From contig CAJWUE010000012.1 in assembly GCA_913047775.1 (NCBI GenBank), positions 1-31,503 on the forward strand: a stretch of 31,503 nucleotides of DNA. Reading direction: 5' to 3'. How positions within the stretch are numbered: the stretch's first letter is position 1; each line of letters begins with the position of its first letter. Made by a program: the position numbers and the translations under genes. A model generated the notes under the pieces. That model saw only the letters and a program-made list of their open reading frames with translations, had not been told where the DNA came from and searched no databases. Positions 7,975 to 16,986 of this stretch are shown here, one piece after another. The stretch is from GCA-002731945 sp913047775 (GTDB lineage Bacteria > Pseudomonadota > Alphaproteobacteria > MED-G09).

Positions 7975-8635
7975 CTTCTAACTCAAAAGTAATTAAGTGC
8001 TGAACACCCGGTCTTGCAACGGCTTTTCCATTTAATATTCTAGGCTTATATTTCCATTTCACAATTGTTCTCATAGCCGATCTATTAAAAATCCCCGGGG
8101 GATCGGCATCTATAACCATAGGGTTAATTACAGCTCCTGTAGCTGTAATTGTAAATTCTACTAAAACCCAACCTTCTATTCCTCTTTGTGTTGCTCTACG
8201 AGGATATTGAGGGGGAACCTTAACAATCGGAAGAACATCAGCATCAGTAGAAGCTGAGAAAGCACCAAATTGAGGTCCAGCAAAATCCGGTGTAGCAATA
8301 CTTTCTGCATTCATTTCTGGCCTAGGGGTCTCTGGAATATCCATATCAGGTGGATCAGGTTCTTGTTCTTGCTCCGGCCTATTTGGTTTTTTCTTTGCGG
8401 TTTGTGTTTCAGTATCCTGTAACTGCCTTAAGAAATTAATATTAATGTTTACACCCTCTTCGCCCAAATCATATTCATCACTCGTAACTAAAGCTTGCAT
8501 AACCAGAAATAGAAAAACTGTAACTATTCCAGCTAATGGAACCGCTGTAATTCTACTATCGACTTCTTTTAAAGTGTATCCAGCAACTTGTACTTCGCCA
8601 ATTTTGTTCAAAAAGTTTTTTAAATGTTCAAACAA
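7964..8635 (-). CDS. tonB: energy transducer TonB
   Basis: A 223-residue TonB. It has a cytoplasmic N-terminus of about 29 residues, one transmembrane helix (about 30-50), a Pro/Glu-rich periplasmic spacer (NRPEQEQEPDPPDMDIPETP) and a C-terminal TonB domain beginning near YPRRATQRGIEGWVLVEF. It transmits proton-motive energy from ExbB/ExbD to outer-membrane receptors, none of which is in the window. The N-terminal cytoplasmic tail is longer than in E. coli TonB, as in TonB2-type proteins. The start is TTG at 8633-8635 with AGGA upstream; it follows exbD by 12 nt. Confidence 0.93.
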   Translation of the reverse strand: MFEHLKNFLNKIGEVQVAGYTLKEVDSRITAVPLAGIVTVFLFLVMQALVTSDEYDLGEEGVNININFLRQLQDTETQTAKKKPNRPEQEQEPDPPDMDIPETPRPEMNAESIATPDFAGPQFGAFSASTDADVLPIVKVPPQYPRRATQRGIEGWVLVEFTITATGAVINPMVIDADPPGIFNRSAMRTIVKWKYKPRILNGKAVARPGVQHLITFELEDAR

Positions 8636-8647
8636 GGTTATTTTTTC

Positions 8648-9049
8648 CTATTTCTTTTGTGACGCCGCTATGGAATATTGCTCTACCCCAGCTAATCTAA
8701 CAGCATCAATGACTTCCACCATTAGGCCAACCTGAGAACGCTCATCGGCTTGAATAACTGCACCTCCTTGAGGATTTTCAGCATGTAATTTCTCTACGTT
8801 AGCTTGCACAGCATCTATTTCCACTAACCTTCGATTGATCCATATTTCATTTTTGTCGCTTATAGCAATTAGAATTCCTACCCGATTTTGTTGCTGAGCT
8901 GTTTCTGAATCAGGTCTAGTTACGTCAATTCCGGATTCCTTAACAAAGGTTGCTGTTACAATGAAGAAAATGAGCATTATGAAAACAATATCAAGAAGTG
9001 GAGTTATATTAATTTCACTTTCTTCGTCAATTCTTGTTCTTCGTCTCAT
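8648..9049 (-). CDS. exbD: ExbD/TolR-family proton channel subunit
   Basis: A 133-residue, single-pass inner-membrane protein. The family core NITPLLDIVFIMLIFFIV lies at 14-31, with the proton-carrying Asp20 and a periplasmic domain after it. It works with ExbB to energise TonB. The ATG has an AGGAG ribosome-binding site. It lies 25 nt after exbB and 12 nt before tonB in the operon. Its length and architecture are normal. TolR is the other possible identity, but the TonB neighbour favours ExbD. Confidence 0.95.
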   Translation of the reverse strand: MRRRTRIDEESEINITPLLDIVFIMLIFFIVTATFVKESGIDVTRPDSETAQQQNRVGILIAISDKNEIWINRRLVEIDAVQANVEKLHAENPQGGAVIQADERSQVGLMVEVIDAVRLAGVEQYSIAASQKK

Positions 9050-9074
9050 TCTTTTCTCCTATTAACTTCTTTTT

Positions 9075-9620
9075 TTATGATAAGGATAAATGATCCTCAA
9101 CACTTGCTACTGCTCTTTTGGAGCGCGATTCCAATTGAGCAATAAAAAATAAACCAGACAATGATGCAACCATACCTGACATAGTTGGTAAAGTAGCCTT
9201 CGAAATTCCAGCCGCCATGGCGCGAGCATTAGAAGATCCTGTGATAGCCATAACATCAAAAACCTCTACCATACCAGTAACTGTACCAAGTAATCCTAAT
9301 AGAGGCGCAGCCGCAACAAGAGTTTTGATATAAATTAAACCTCTTTCACTAGATTGTTTGACTTCGCTGATTAATTTTTCTCTAATCCTTCTTGCGTACC
9401 ATGAGCTATGGTCTGATCTCTCGTTCCAACCCATAATTACTTTTTTGGAAATTTGTTTTTGCGCAGTAGCATAATGCCAATATCTCTCAATTATTAAGGA
9501 CCACATAATAAATGTCGCTAGCATAATAGCCAACAACACATCTCCTCCAAGCTCTAAAAAATCTCGCAAAGAGCTATAGGCTAGATCTGGTCTTATTAAT
9601 TTTAGAAGAAAATCACTCAT
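9075..9620 (-). CDS. exbB: MotA/TolQ/ExbB-family proton channel protein (ExbB2-like)
   Basis: A 181-residue inner-membrane protein. The first membrane helix (LLAIMLATFIMWSLIIERYW, 29-48) is followed by a cytoplasmic segment and the conserved pair of helices with APLLGLLGTVTGMVEVF and ATLPTMSGMVASLSGLFFIA. This short, compact form matches the second ExbB of TonB2/TtpC-type clusters. It is paired with the longer ExbB paralogue upstream (20-nt gap) and exbD downstream, and presumably forms the ExbBD pentamer-dimer motor. AGGGGTGG precedes the ATG. Confidence 0.93.
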   Translation of the reverse strand: MSDFLLKLIRPDLAYSSLRDFLELGGDVLLAIMLATFIMWSLIIERYWHYATAQKQISKKVIMGWNERSDHSSWYARRIREKLISEVKQSSERGLIYIKTLVAAAPLLGLLGTVTGMVEVFDVMAITGSSNARAMAAGISKATLPTMSGMVASLSGLFFIAQLESRSKRAVASVEDHLSLS

Positions 9621-9640
9621 TAACCACCCCTATTATACGA

Positions 9641-11050
9641 TTAACCAGACTCTGCTCTTTCAGCAATAATTCCTGCACTTTGTTCTTCTAATATCTGCTG
9701 AATAGATCGGCTTCTTTGTTGTGCAACTGAATGCAGAAGAACCAAAGGAATTGCTGTAGTTAGACCAAGAACAGTAGTTACAAGTGCCTGAGAAATACCA
9801 CCAGCCATTAACTTAGGATCACCAGTACCAAACAATGTGATAGCCTGGAAGGTTACGATCATTCCTACAACTGTTCCTAAAAGACCTAATAATGGTGCTA
9901 CAGATGATAAAAGTTTTATAAAATTAATTCCTCTTTCTAAAGAAGGTAATTCTTTTAGTATCGCATCATCAAGTTTTAGCTCTAAAGTTTCAACATCTGC
10001 CGTTTTATTCGAGTGATAAGCTGTCAAAACCCTACCGAGAGGATTACTTTCTTTTGGATTATCTACATCTTTGGCTTGAGAGCGTACAGCTCTTGAAACT
10101 GATGTTAGTCTGAATATCCTTTCCGCCGAAAGAAGTAAGCCTAAAGCTAATATACCAAGGATAACATAACCTACAACACCACCTTGGTTAATACGTTCAG
10201 TTAAACCTGGTGTTTGAATAAGCAATCCTAATATTGCACCTCTTGATGGATCAATAGCTCCTTTGACAATATCTCCAGGATCGCCATCTACAACATTATC
10301 ACCAAGATCTAAAAATCTTGCTTGAGGTTGTCTCCCAAGAACCCTAAATCTTTCATCATCAGGTAAATATCCTAAGAAATTTCCCCTTCTATCGTATGCT
10401 GTCCATGGTCCAACTCTTACAACATCTTCTTCTGAAAAACTTCCATCAACATCAACTATAGTCCCTGTAAAATGTTTAACCTCACCTTGGGCTTTCATTT
10501 CTTCAATTAAATGAAACCAAAGCAATTCGAGTTGATCATTTGATGGCAACTTCTGGGATCTAGCAAGTTCTGTAAGGGTTGTATGACGGCCAGTCAGTTC
10601 GCCACTAATAATGGACTCCTTGATTTGAGCCCCCATTTCACTTGCAGTTCCTCTAACTACACCAAATAATTCTCCAAAAGCTCCTAGTCTTTCGGCCTTA
10701 AGGTCTTCAAGTTCACTTAGTTTGACATCATTATCATCAAATGTTTTTTCTAATACTATTGCCCTATCCTCTTGAACCTTAAGGTCAGCAAGAGTCTTAG
10801 TTAGAACTCTTTGCTGAGTATCTTTTTCGGCTACAAATTTCGCTATTCTTTGACGATCTTGCTCATTATCATAAAACGCTTCTTCTTGAACCTTTAGTAT
10901 CAACTCTGCAAGAGAAGTTACTTCTATTGGAATCTCTTCTTCTTCAGAATCTTGTGCTCTCACCGAAGCAGTGAAAACCATAAGGGTCAATACAAAAAGG
11001 GAAACTAGTACATTTCTAATAATAGAATTTATATCTAAATAATTTTTCAT
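9641..11050 (-). CDS. long MotA/TolQ/ExbB-family protein with N-terminal periplasmic domain (TtpC-like)
   Basis: A 469-residue protein. A signal-like hydrophobic segment (about 13-32) is followed by a periplasmic domain of roughly 250 residues with coiled-coil character (QRVLTKTLADLKVQEDRA). An ExbB-like channel module follows: a helix at about 290-310 (GYVILGILALGLLLSAERIF), then APLLGLLGTVVGMIVTFQAI and ALVTTVLGLTTAIPLVLLHS. This matches TtpC, described as an essential extra component of the Vibrio TonB2 system. It lies between the DUF3450 gene (10-nt gap) and the short exbB (20-nt gap). An AGGGAG ribosome-binding site is present. The gene name ttpC is plausible but rests on architecture only. 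Confidence 0.9.
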   Translation of the reverse strand: MKNYLDINSIIRNVLVSLFVLTLMVFTASVRAQDSEEEEIPIEVTSLAELILKVQEEAFYDNEQDRQRIAKFVAEKDTQQRVLTKTLADLKVQEDRAIVLEKTFDDNDVKLSELEDLKAERLGAFGELFGVVRGTASEMGAQIKESIISGELTGRHTTLTELARSQKLPSNDQLELLWFHLIEEMKAQGEVKHFTGTIVDVDGSFSEEDVVRVGPWTAYDRRGNFLGYLPDDERFRVLGRQPQARFLDLGDNVVDGDPGDIVKGAIDPSRGAILGLLIQTPGLTERINQGGVVGYVILGILALGLLLSAERIFRLTSVSRAVRSQAKDVDNPKESNPLGRVLTAYHSNKTADVETLELKLDDAILKELPSLERGINFIKLLSSVAPLLGLLGTVVGMIVTFQAITLFGTGDPKLMAGGISQALVTTVLGLTTAIPLVLLHSVAQQRSRSIQQILEEQSAGIIAERAESG

Positions 11051-11060
11051 TTTTATCTCC

Positions 11061-11858
11061 CTATTCCGATGATATTTCTAAAGGAACTACCATCAAGTCT
11101 GGAGCTGCTTGCTCATTCGCGATACGGATACCAACCTGTATTGGTAGACGGTAGGATCCACTTAATCCTTTCCATTCACCACGACTTTGACTCCAAACTG
11201 CTTGTTCGTCACCATCTAGAGTTTGGTAAACATAAGAATTACGACCAATCCTTAAAAAGTTGACAGTTTTATCTTGATCAGAACTTATCTTCCCTGTGTA
11301 GGCCTCAATAGTACGTCCATACTCATTCTCAATTTCATAAGCTTCCGCAATCTTTCTATATTTTTCTGCTGGAGAAGCTTCTGGGTTATTCATAAGATTT
11401 CTTAGATTCGCTACTCTATTTCTTCTCTCATCGATTAAAAAAGGGGTGTCAAGTTCTACAAAAGTGTCTAAAGCATCTATCATTTTGAACATGAGGGGCA
11501 TAACTGACCTAGTTAAGCTGCTTATTCTTGCAATATCTTGTTCTACTCTATCCATTTTTCTTTCTTGTCTATCAATAAGAATTTCAAGCTGGTCATTATA
11601 AATTGTGAGATCTTTTAACTGTTGGTAATTTTGACGAAACTCTTGAACTATTCCGTTTGTAGTATCATCTATCACATCTATTTGGTCCTGAGTCTCTTTT
11701 CCACCAACATTTGATTGTGCAAAAAGAGATCTTACCGGATCCAGTTGACGCGCCGGATCGATAGATTTTTGAGCCTGTTGAGCTTGTGATGATAAGAATG
11801 GTGCAATCGCTAAAATGCTAAAAAGTACGCATAATTTGGAAAATAAATTTAAAGACAT
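11061..11858 (-). CDS. DUF3450-family periplasmic coiled-coil protein
   Basis: A 265-residue protein with a cleavable-looking signal peptide (residues 1-27, ending LSSQAQQA). A long alpha-helical coiled-coil segment follows (ILIDRQERKMDRVEQDIARI), then a C-terminal mixed region (ADL/GEWKGLSGSYRLPIQVGIR). This layout and the position directly upstream of the long ExbB gene match DUF3450 proteins, which accompany TtpC-ExbB2-ExbD2-TonB2 clusters. It is the first gene of the operon. GGGGG lies about 5 nt before the ATG. The biochemical role is unknown; a periplasmic partner of the long ExbB is a reasonable inference. Confidence 0.85.
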   Translation of the reverse strand: MSLNLFSKLCVLFSILAIAPFLSSQAQQAQKSIDPARQLDPVRSLFAQSNVGGKETQDQIDVIDDTTNGIVQEFRQNYQQLKDLTIYNDQLEILIDRQERKMDRVEQDIARISSLTRSVMPLMFKMIDALDTFVELDTPFLIDERRNRVANLRNLMNNPEASPAEKYRKIAEAYEIENEYGRTIEAYTGKISSDQDKTVNFLRIGRNSYVYQTLDGDEQAVWSQSRGEWKGLSGSYRLPIQVGIRIANEQAAPDLMVVPLEISSE

Positions 11859-12162
11859 AAGACCCCCATCTATTTAGACTAAGATTACAACTAAACATTA
11901 AAACAAATTCAACGCTATGTTTGTAATTAATACTCTTTTAAAAAACTATTAGAATGTCAACTTCTGAATCACCCATTTTTTTGACAAGGGCAATTCTTAG
12001 CAATTTAAATCGTTATAATCAAACAAGAAAACAAGAAAATTTAATTTTTTTTTAAATAGCTAAATAATCCCTTTTTATCCTTGCAATATTATAAAAGTGT
12101 ATCTATATCATAAAAATGACGCATGCGTCATCTTTTCTAGTATGTAGTATGAAAGAACTTAA
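11859..12162. other. 304-bp divergent intergenic region between the TonB operon and the RND operon
   Basis: Strongly A+T-rich, with no credible ORF. It must carry the promoters of both operons. Plus-strand boxes visible are TTGACA at 11981-11986, a perfect TATAAT at 12014-12019 (27 nt apart, so not a pair), and TTGCAA/TATATC at 12081-12086/12104-12109 with 17-nt spacing. A TTGACA on the minus strand (11955-11960) has no good -10 partner. A 16-bp palindrome lies at 12116-12131. I see no riboswitch-like structure and no clear Fur box. Confidence 0.7.
12116..12131. promoter_or_regulatory. perfect 16-bp palindrome, candidate repressor operator
   Basis: ATGACGCATGCGTCAT is its own exact reverse complement. 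It sits 7 nt downstream of the TATATC -10 candidate (12104-12109) and 31 nt before the adaptor start codon, where a TetR- or MarR-type repressor would block transcription of an efflux operon. Its G+C content stands out from the A+T-rich surroundings. No regulator gene is adjacent, so the cognate factor is unknown. Confidence 0.5.
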
Positions 12163-13236
12163 ATGAATAGAACTGTAAAAATTGCATTAATGACATTTGG
12201 ATTTCTTGTCTTATGGATGTTCTCTGGTGTTTTTTCAAAAGACGAAAGTGATTCAATTGAAAAAATTGAAATTACTTCTGAACAAACCAACACAACCCTA
12301 GTAAGGGCCAGACAATTTGAAGCTGAAGCAAAGCTGTCTTTCGTAGTGTTAAGGGGAAGAACCGAAGCAGAAAGAGATGTTTTAATTTCGGCCGAAACAA
12401 CAGGTATAATTGAAGAAATATATCCTGATAAAGGTGATTTCGTTTACAAGGGGGAAATTATTTGCAAGCAATCGGTTGATGCTAGAGAGGCAAAACTTGA
12501 TGAAGCAAAGGCATTAATGAAACAAAGAGATCTTGAATGGCAAGCATCAAAAACATTAGTAGAAAAAGGGTATCGCTCACAAACACAAGCAGCTGCCTCA
12601 CAAGCAGCATATGATGCTTCCAAAGCTCTTGTAAAACAAATGGAAGAAGAGCTCGATAATATTAACATCAGAGCTCCCTTCGACGGGATATTTAATGAAA
12701 AGTTGGTTGAAATTGGAGATTTTCTTCCAATTGGTAAGCCATGTGGTCGAGTCGTTGATTACAATCCAATTAAAGTTACAGGAGAGGTTTCGGAAAAAGA
12801 TATAACTAATATAAAAAAAGGCGTTACTGGGGAAGCCAGATTATCAACCGGTCAGAATCTTAGAGGTTTAGTTAATTTCGTCTCACATACAGCTAACGCG
12901 GCCACTCGAACCTTTCGTATCGAGATGGAAGTGCCCAATGAAAATTATGAATTGAAAGATGGTGTTACGGCTGAGCTATTTATCCCCACTGTTGAAGTTA
13001 AAGGGCATCTAATTCCCCCCTCCTCTCTTACACTTAATGAAGAAGGCTTGGTTGGAGTAAGGCATATTGATCAAGAAGGTAGAGCAAAATTCTCTAAGGT
13101 TACAATTATTGGGGATAAGGGAGAATCTGTATGGATTACTGGGCTACCAGAAAAAGTACTGATAATTGTAGTCGGACATGAATTCGTATCGAATGGTGAA
13201 AAGATTAAATACAGATTAGAGGACAGTAAAATTTGA
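12163..13236 (+). CDS. RND efflux periplasmic adaptor subunit (membrane fusion protein)
   Basis: A 357-residue adaptor. A membrane anchor or signal segment (about 7-24) precedes a lipoyl/barrel-sandwich half (AETTGIIEEIYPDKGDFVYK), an alpha-hairpin coiled coil (about 103-160, EAKLDEAKALMKQRDLEW), the second half (NIRAPFDGIFNEKLVEIGD) and beta-barrel and proximal domains. It links the inner-membrane pump to an outer-membrane channel; no tolC-like gene is in the window. No N-terminal lipoprotein Cys is seen. It is first gene of the operon and ends in a 4-nt TTGA overlap with the permease start. A regulator-type palindrome lies just upstream. Confidence 0.93.
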   Translation: MNRTVKIALMTFGFLVLWMFSGVFSKDESDSIEKIEITSEQTNTTLVRARQFEAEAKLSFVVLRGRTEAERDVLISAETTGIIEEIYPDKGDFVYKGEIICKQSVDAREAKLDEAKALMKQRDLEWQASKTLVEKGYRSQTQAAASQAAYDASKALVKQMEEELDNINIRAPFDGIFNEKLVEIGDFLPIGKPCGRVVDYNPIKVTGEVSEKDITNIKKGVTGEARLSTGQNLRGLVNFVSHTANAATRTFRIEMEVPNENYELKDGVTAELFIPTVEVKGHLIPPSSLTLNEEGLVGVRHIDQEGRAKFSKVTIIGDKGESVWITGLPEKVLIIVVGHEFVSNGEKIKYRLEDSKI

Positions 13237-16200
13237 TAAACATCATAGATTATATTATGGCAGCAAGAAAAACGGTCGTTTTCTTGATGGTGATGTTGCT
13301 CACCGTTGGTACCTTTACCTATATAACAATACCTAAAGACGCAGAACCAGATATTGATGTTCCATTTATATATGTAATGGTGCCTCACGAAGGGATTTCT
13401 CCAGAAGACTCAGAAAGACTACTGGTTAAGCCTTTGGAAGTCGAGATGAAGAGTTTAGAAGGTCTCGAAGAAATGTCTGGCATTGCTGGACAGAATTTTG
13501 GTTCCGTTCTTCTAGAGTTCGATATCAAGTTTGATAAAGACAAAGTTTTAGCTGATGTTAGAGATAAAGTTGACATGGCTAAGTCAAGGTTTCCAACAGA
13601 TGCCGAAGAACCAATAGTAGTGGAATTCAATATGGCAGAAATGCCTACATTAACTGTTTCATTATCAGGGAATGTTCCGAACCGAACATTGTTCCATCAT
13701 GCTGACGAACTTCAGGACATTCTCGAGGCTATTCCAGGAGTTATGGAAGCACAAATTTATGGTGACAGAGAAGAATTGCTAGAAATTCTTATCGGTCCAT
13801 CAAAATTAGAAAATTACAATGTCTCCTTGCTTGAACTTATTAGAGTCTTAACAGGAAACAACAGACTAGTTGCAGCAGGGTCAATAGATAAAGGGCAAGG
13901 AAAATTTTCAGTTAAAGTGCCTGCTGTTTATGAAAGCCCTCAAGATGTTTATAACTTGGTAATTATGTCTTCTGGTGAAGGAACCGTCAGACTTGGTGAT
14001 ATCGCTGAAATCAGGAGAACATTCAAAGAAAATGAATCCTATGCAAGATTGGATGGAAAACCTGCAATTCATCTCAATGTTGTAAAAAGAATCGGAGAGA
14101 ATGTTTTAGATATAAATGAAAAAGTAAGGGAAGCCTCGTTGAGATATAAAAAAAACCTTCCTAACAATGTCAATATTGATTTTGCTAACGATAACGCTGA
14201 TTACATAAATGAGATGCTTGCATCTCTAATAAACGCAATTGGTAATGCCATTATTTGTGTCATGATACTTGTAATAGGTGCATTAGGAATGAGATCAGCA
14301 CTAATGGTAGGAATATCAATTCCAACTTCCTTTCTGGTTGCAATAAGCCTACTGGCCGCGTCCGGTGGCTATGTAAATATGATGGTTTTATTTGGTCTAT
14401 TGGTTTCTGTTGGATTATTGGTTGACGGCTCAATAGTAATGGTTGAATACGCAGACAGGAAAATGGCCGAGGGTTTAGAAAGAAAAGAGGCCTACACCCA
14501 AGCCTATAAAAGGATGTTATGGCCTATCGTTTCTTCAACGGCTACTACTCTTGCGGCTTTCCTTCCTCTGGTGTTATGGCCAGGGGTTTCCGGAGAATTT
14601 ATGAAATGGATGCCATTCATGGTCAGCCTGGTGCTAATTTCATCTCTATTGTCTGCGTTAGTCTTTATACCTGTAATGGGATCATTATTTGGAAAAACTG
14701 AACAAAATTTAAGTAACAAATTGGATGATAACTTTAACCTCAACGAGGTGAAGGGTATTACTAAAATTTATACAAATTTACTTGAGAAGTGCCTAAGGAG
14801 ACCATTAAGAATAATAGGATCTGCAATAATTATTGTTTTTGCTCTTATTGTCTTATACGTCAATTTCAATGCCGGATCAGTATATTCCGTTGAAACGGAT
14901 ACATCCCAGATGAATGTCCATATAAGCGCTCGTGGTAATTTATCCCCTAGAGAAAAACTCAATTTATCTGTCGAAGTAGAAGAAATGGTTAGGTCTATAA
15001 ATGGAGTAAAATCCGTAGCAACAAACATTGGCGGCGGCGGAGACCTAGATGTTATGCAGGCTGCTTTTGGTGAAGGAGGCAGAACAGATGAAATAGCACT
15101 TCTAATGTTAGAATTGAATCCTGTTCATGAAAGAAGGACAGCTGATGAAATTAAAGAAGAAATACTGTCAAGTACAGCATCTATCCCAGGATTGATTGTT
15201 GAGGCGTATAAGATAGAAAGAAAACCTGAGTCAGGAAAAGATATTCAGTTAGAATTAACATCTAATAATGGAAAAAATCTTAATGAAACGACTAATTTAA
15301 TAGTAAGACATTTAAACTCAATGGAAGGTATAAAAGAAGTTGATGATACTCGACCCTTACCCGGCATTGAGTGGATTATGAAAGTGGATAGAGAGTTAGC
15401 GGGGCGTTTTGGGGTTAATGTTTCTACTGTTGGAGCTATCATTCAATTAGTCACTAATGGCATATTGGTTGATAAGTTTAGACCAAACGATAGTGATGAT
15501 GAAATTGATATTCGATTACGTTTCCCAGAAGAATATCGTAAATTGGAACAATTCGATCAATTAAGAATTCCAACCATTAATGGACCTGTCCCTCTTTCAA
15601 ATTTTGTCAAAAGAAACCCAAGTCAAAAAATTACATCTATTGACCGTCTTGATGGGAAGAGAATACTAAAGGTTCGAGCTAATACTAAAATTAATCCCAG
15701 CACAGGTAAGAAAATTCTTGCTATAGACAAGAAAACCGAACTCGAAGAATGGATTAATCAGCAAAACTTTCCTAGTGATGTGGATATTTTCTTTGCTGGG
15801 GCGGACGAAGATCGAGCTGAATCTGCTGCCTTTTTGGGGAACGCTATGATTGCAGCCCTCTTTTTGATGTTTATTATTTTATTAACCCAATTTAACAGTT
15901 TTTATCAAGCAGCCATTACACTTTCAACAGTAGTACTATCTACAGTCGGTGCTTTGACCGGATTGCTAATTGTAGGACAATATTTTTCAGTCATAATGAG
16001 TGGTCTTGGTGTTGTTGCCTTAGCAGGAATAATCGTCAACAATTCAATTGTGATGATAGATACCTACAATCGTCTAAAAGACGAATCTAGTGATCAAATA
16101 AAAGTAATAATTCATGCATCATCTCAAAGATTGAGACCTATTCTTCTCACAACAGCAACCACAATGATAGCCCTAATCCCAGTTGCCCTTCAAATAACAA

Positions 16201-16409
16201 TAAATTGGTTCGGTAGAGATATTGAAATAGGTGGACTTATGGCGGCATGGTGGGTTCCCTTTTCAACTACTGTTATTTGGGGATTAGGATTTTCAAGCAT
16301 TCTTACTCTTTTCCTTGTACCAACACTACTTGCTGTGCCAGTATACTTAAAACGTAATAGAAACCGTTGGACTAGAAATATTAGACGGCGTATTCAACCT
16401 GCAGAGTAA
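13233..16409 (+). CDS. RND-family efflux permease
   Basis: A 1058-residue inner-membrane pump of the AcrB/HAE fold with duplicated halves: TM1 near residues 12-32, large periplasmic loops, and the central helix clusters at about 333-480 and 860-1040. TM4 carries GLLVDGSIVMVEY with a single Asp (398), where AcrB has two adjacent Asps. The TM10 counterpart reads AGIIVNNSIVMIDTYN, with Asn in place of the AcrB Lys. This is usual for some non-AcrB RND subgroups, so the pump is probably functional but with a different proton relay. Substrates are unknown. The TTG start at 13233 overlaps the adaptor stop (TTGA), implying coupled translation. Confidence 0.95.
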   Translation: MINIIDYIMAARKTVVFLMVMLLTVGTFTYITIPKDAEPDIDVPFIYVMVPHEGISPEDSERLLVKPLEVEMKSLEGLEEMSGIAGQNFGSVLLEFDIKFDKDKVLADVRDKVDMAKSRFPTDAEEPIVVEFNMAEMPTLTVSLSGNVPNRTLFHHADELQDILEAIPGVMEAQIYGDREELLEILIGPSKLENYNVSLLELIRVLTGNNRLVAAGSIDKGQGKFSVKVPAVYESPQDVYNLVIMSSGEGTVRLGDIAEIRRTFKENESYARLDGKPAIHLNVVKRIGENVLDINEKVREASLRYKKNLPNNVNIDFANDNADYINEMLASLINAIGNAIICVMILVIGALGMRSALMVGISIPTSFLVAISLLAASGGYVNMMVLFGLLVSVGLLVDGSIVMVEYADRKMAEGLERKEAYTQAYKRMLWPIVSSTATTLAAFLPLVLWPGVSGEFMKWMPFMVSLVLISSLLSALVFIPVMGSLFGKTEQNLSNKLDDNFNLNEVKGITKIYTNLLEKCLRRPLRIIGSAIIIVFALIVLYVNFNAGSVYSVETDTSQMNVHISARGNLSPREKLNLSVEVEEMVRSINGVKSVATNIGGGGDLDVMQAAFGEGGRTDEIALLMLELNPVHERRTADEIKEEILSSTASIPGLIVEAYKIERKPESGKDIQLELTSNNGKNLNETTNLIVRHLNSMEGIKEVDDTRPLPGIEWIMKVDRELAGRFGVNVSTVGAIIQLVTNGILVDKFRPNDSDDEIDIRLRFPEEYRKLEQFDQLRIPTINGPVPLSNFVKRNPSQKITSIDRLDGKRILKVRANTKINPSTGKKILAIDKKTELEEWINQQNFPSDVDIFFAGADEDRAESAAFLGNAMIAALFLMFIILLTQFNSFYQAAITLSTVVLSTVGALTGLLIVGQYFSVIMSGLGVVALAGIIVNNSIVMIDTYNRLKDESSDQIKVIIHASSQRLRPILLTTATTMIALIPVALQITINWFGRDIEIGGLMAAWWVPFSTTVIWGLGFSSILTLFLVPTLLAVPVYLKRNRNRWTRNIRRRIQPAE

Positions 16410-16413
16410 CAAA

Positions 16414-16986
16414 ATGAAAAATATTGGAGTTTTCTGCTCATCATTAATGGGTATTAGTTCTGAATACTCAAAAATTGCTGAAGAACTTGGATTAAGCTTA
16501 AAAAAATATGATTGTTCCTTAATTTATGGCGGAGGAAAATTGGGTTTAATGGGAGTAGTGTCCAAAAACGCTAAGCGATCGGGTGCCAAAGTTGTTTCTG
16601 TTGTCCCCTACTACTTAAATAAACCTTCTATAGTTTACAGTGATGTAGATGAAATCATAGAAACGAAAAATCTTTTTGAAAGAAAAAAAGAAATGGTATC
16701 ACTTTCAAATATTTTTGTTGCCTTACCAGGAGGAATAGGTACTTGTGATGAAATTTTCGAGGTAATAGCCGGATATGCTTTGGGCGAACATGAGAAACCT
16801 CTTTTTCTTGTCAACACAAATAATTTTTGGGAGCCCTTATTAAAAATGCTTAACTTTATAGAAAAAGAGGGGATGATTAGATCAGAAAGCGACAAGATTA
16901 TACCTCCCAGAAGTATGAAAAATCTTTATATAGTGAATAATTGTAAAGAATTATTTAGGCATGAAAAATTTAATCAGATTTCTTGA
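16414..16986 (+). CDS. LOG-family protein (TIGR00730; nucleotide 5'-monophosphate phosphoribohydrolase)
   Basis: A 190-residue protein of the Lonely-Guy family. It has YGGGKLGLMG (38-47), the hallmark PGGIGTCDE (105-113), and the ERKKEM segment (89-94) that supplies active-site residues. Bacterial members cleave the N-glycosidic bond of cytokinin-type or ordinary nucleoside monophosphates; lysine decarboxylase, an old label, is incorrect for this group. It follows the RND permease by 4 nt and is probably co-transcribed, though a functional link is not obvious. Its 3' end overlaps the convergent cimA by 17 nt. Confidence 0.93.
   Translation: MKNIGVFCSSLMGISSEYSKIAEELGLSLKKYDCSLIYGGGKLGLMGVVSKNAKRSGAKVVSVVPYYLNKPSIVYSDVDEIIETKNLFERKKEMVSLSNIFVALPGGIGTCDEIFEVIAGYALGEHEKPLFLVNTNNFWEPLLKMLNFIEKEGMIRSESDKIIPPRSMKNLYIVNNCKELFRHEKFNQIS

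Noticed and set aside
13233..16409. Missing AcrB-type Asp-Asp and Lys in the RND permease, considered as inactivation
   Set aside because: GLLVDG and VNNSIV patterns are normal in several RND subgroups, and the frame is intact over its full length.
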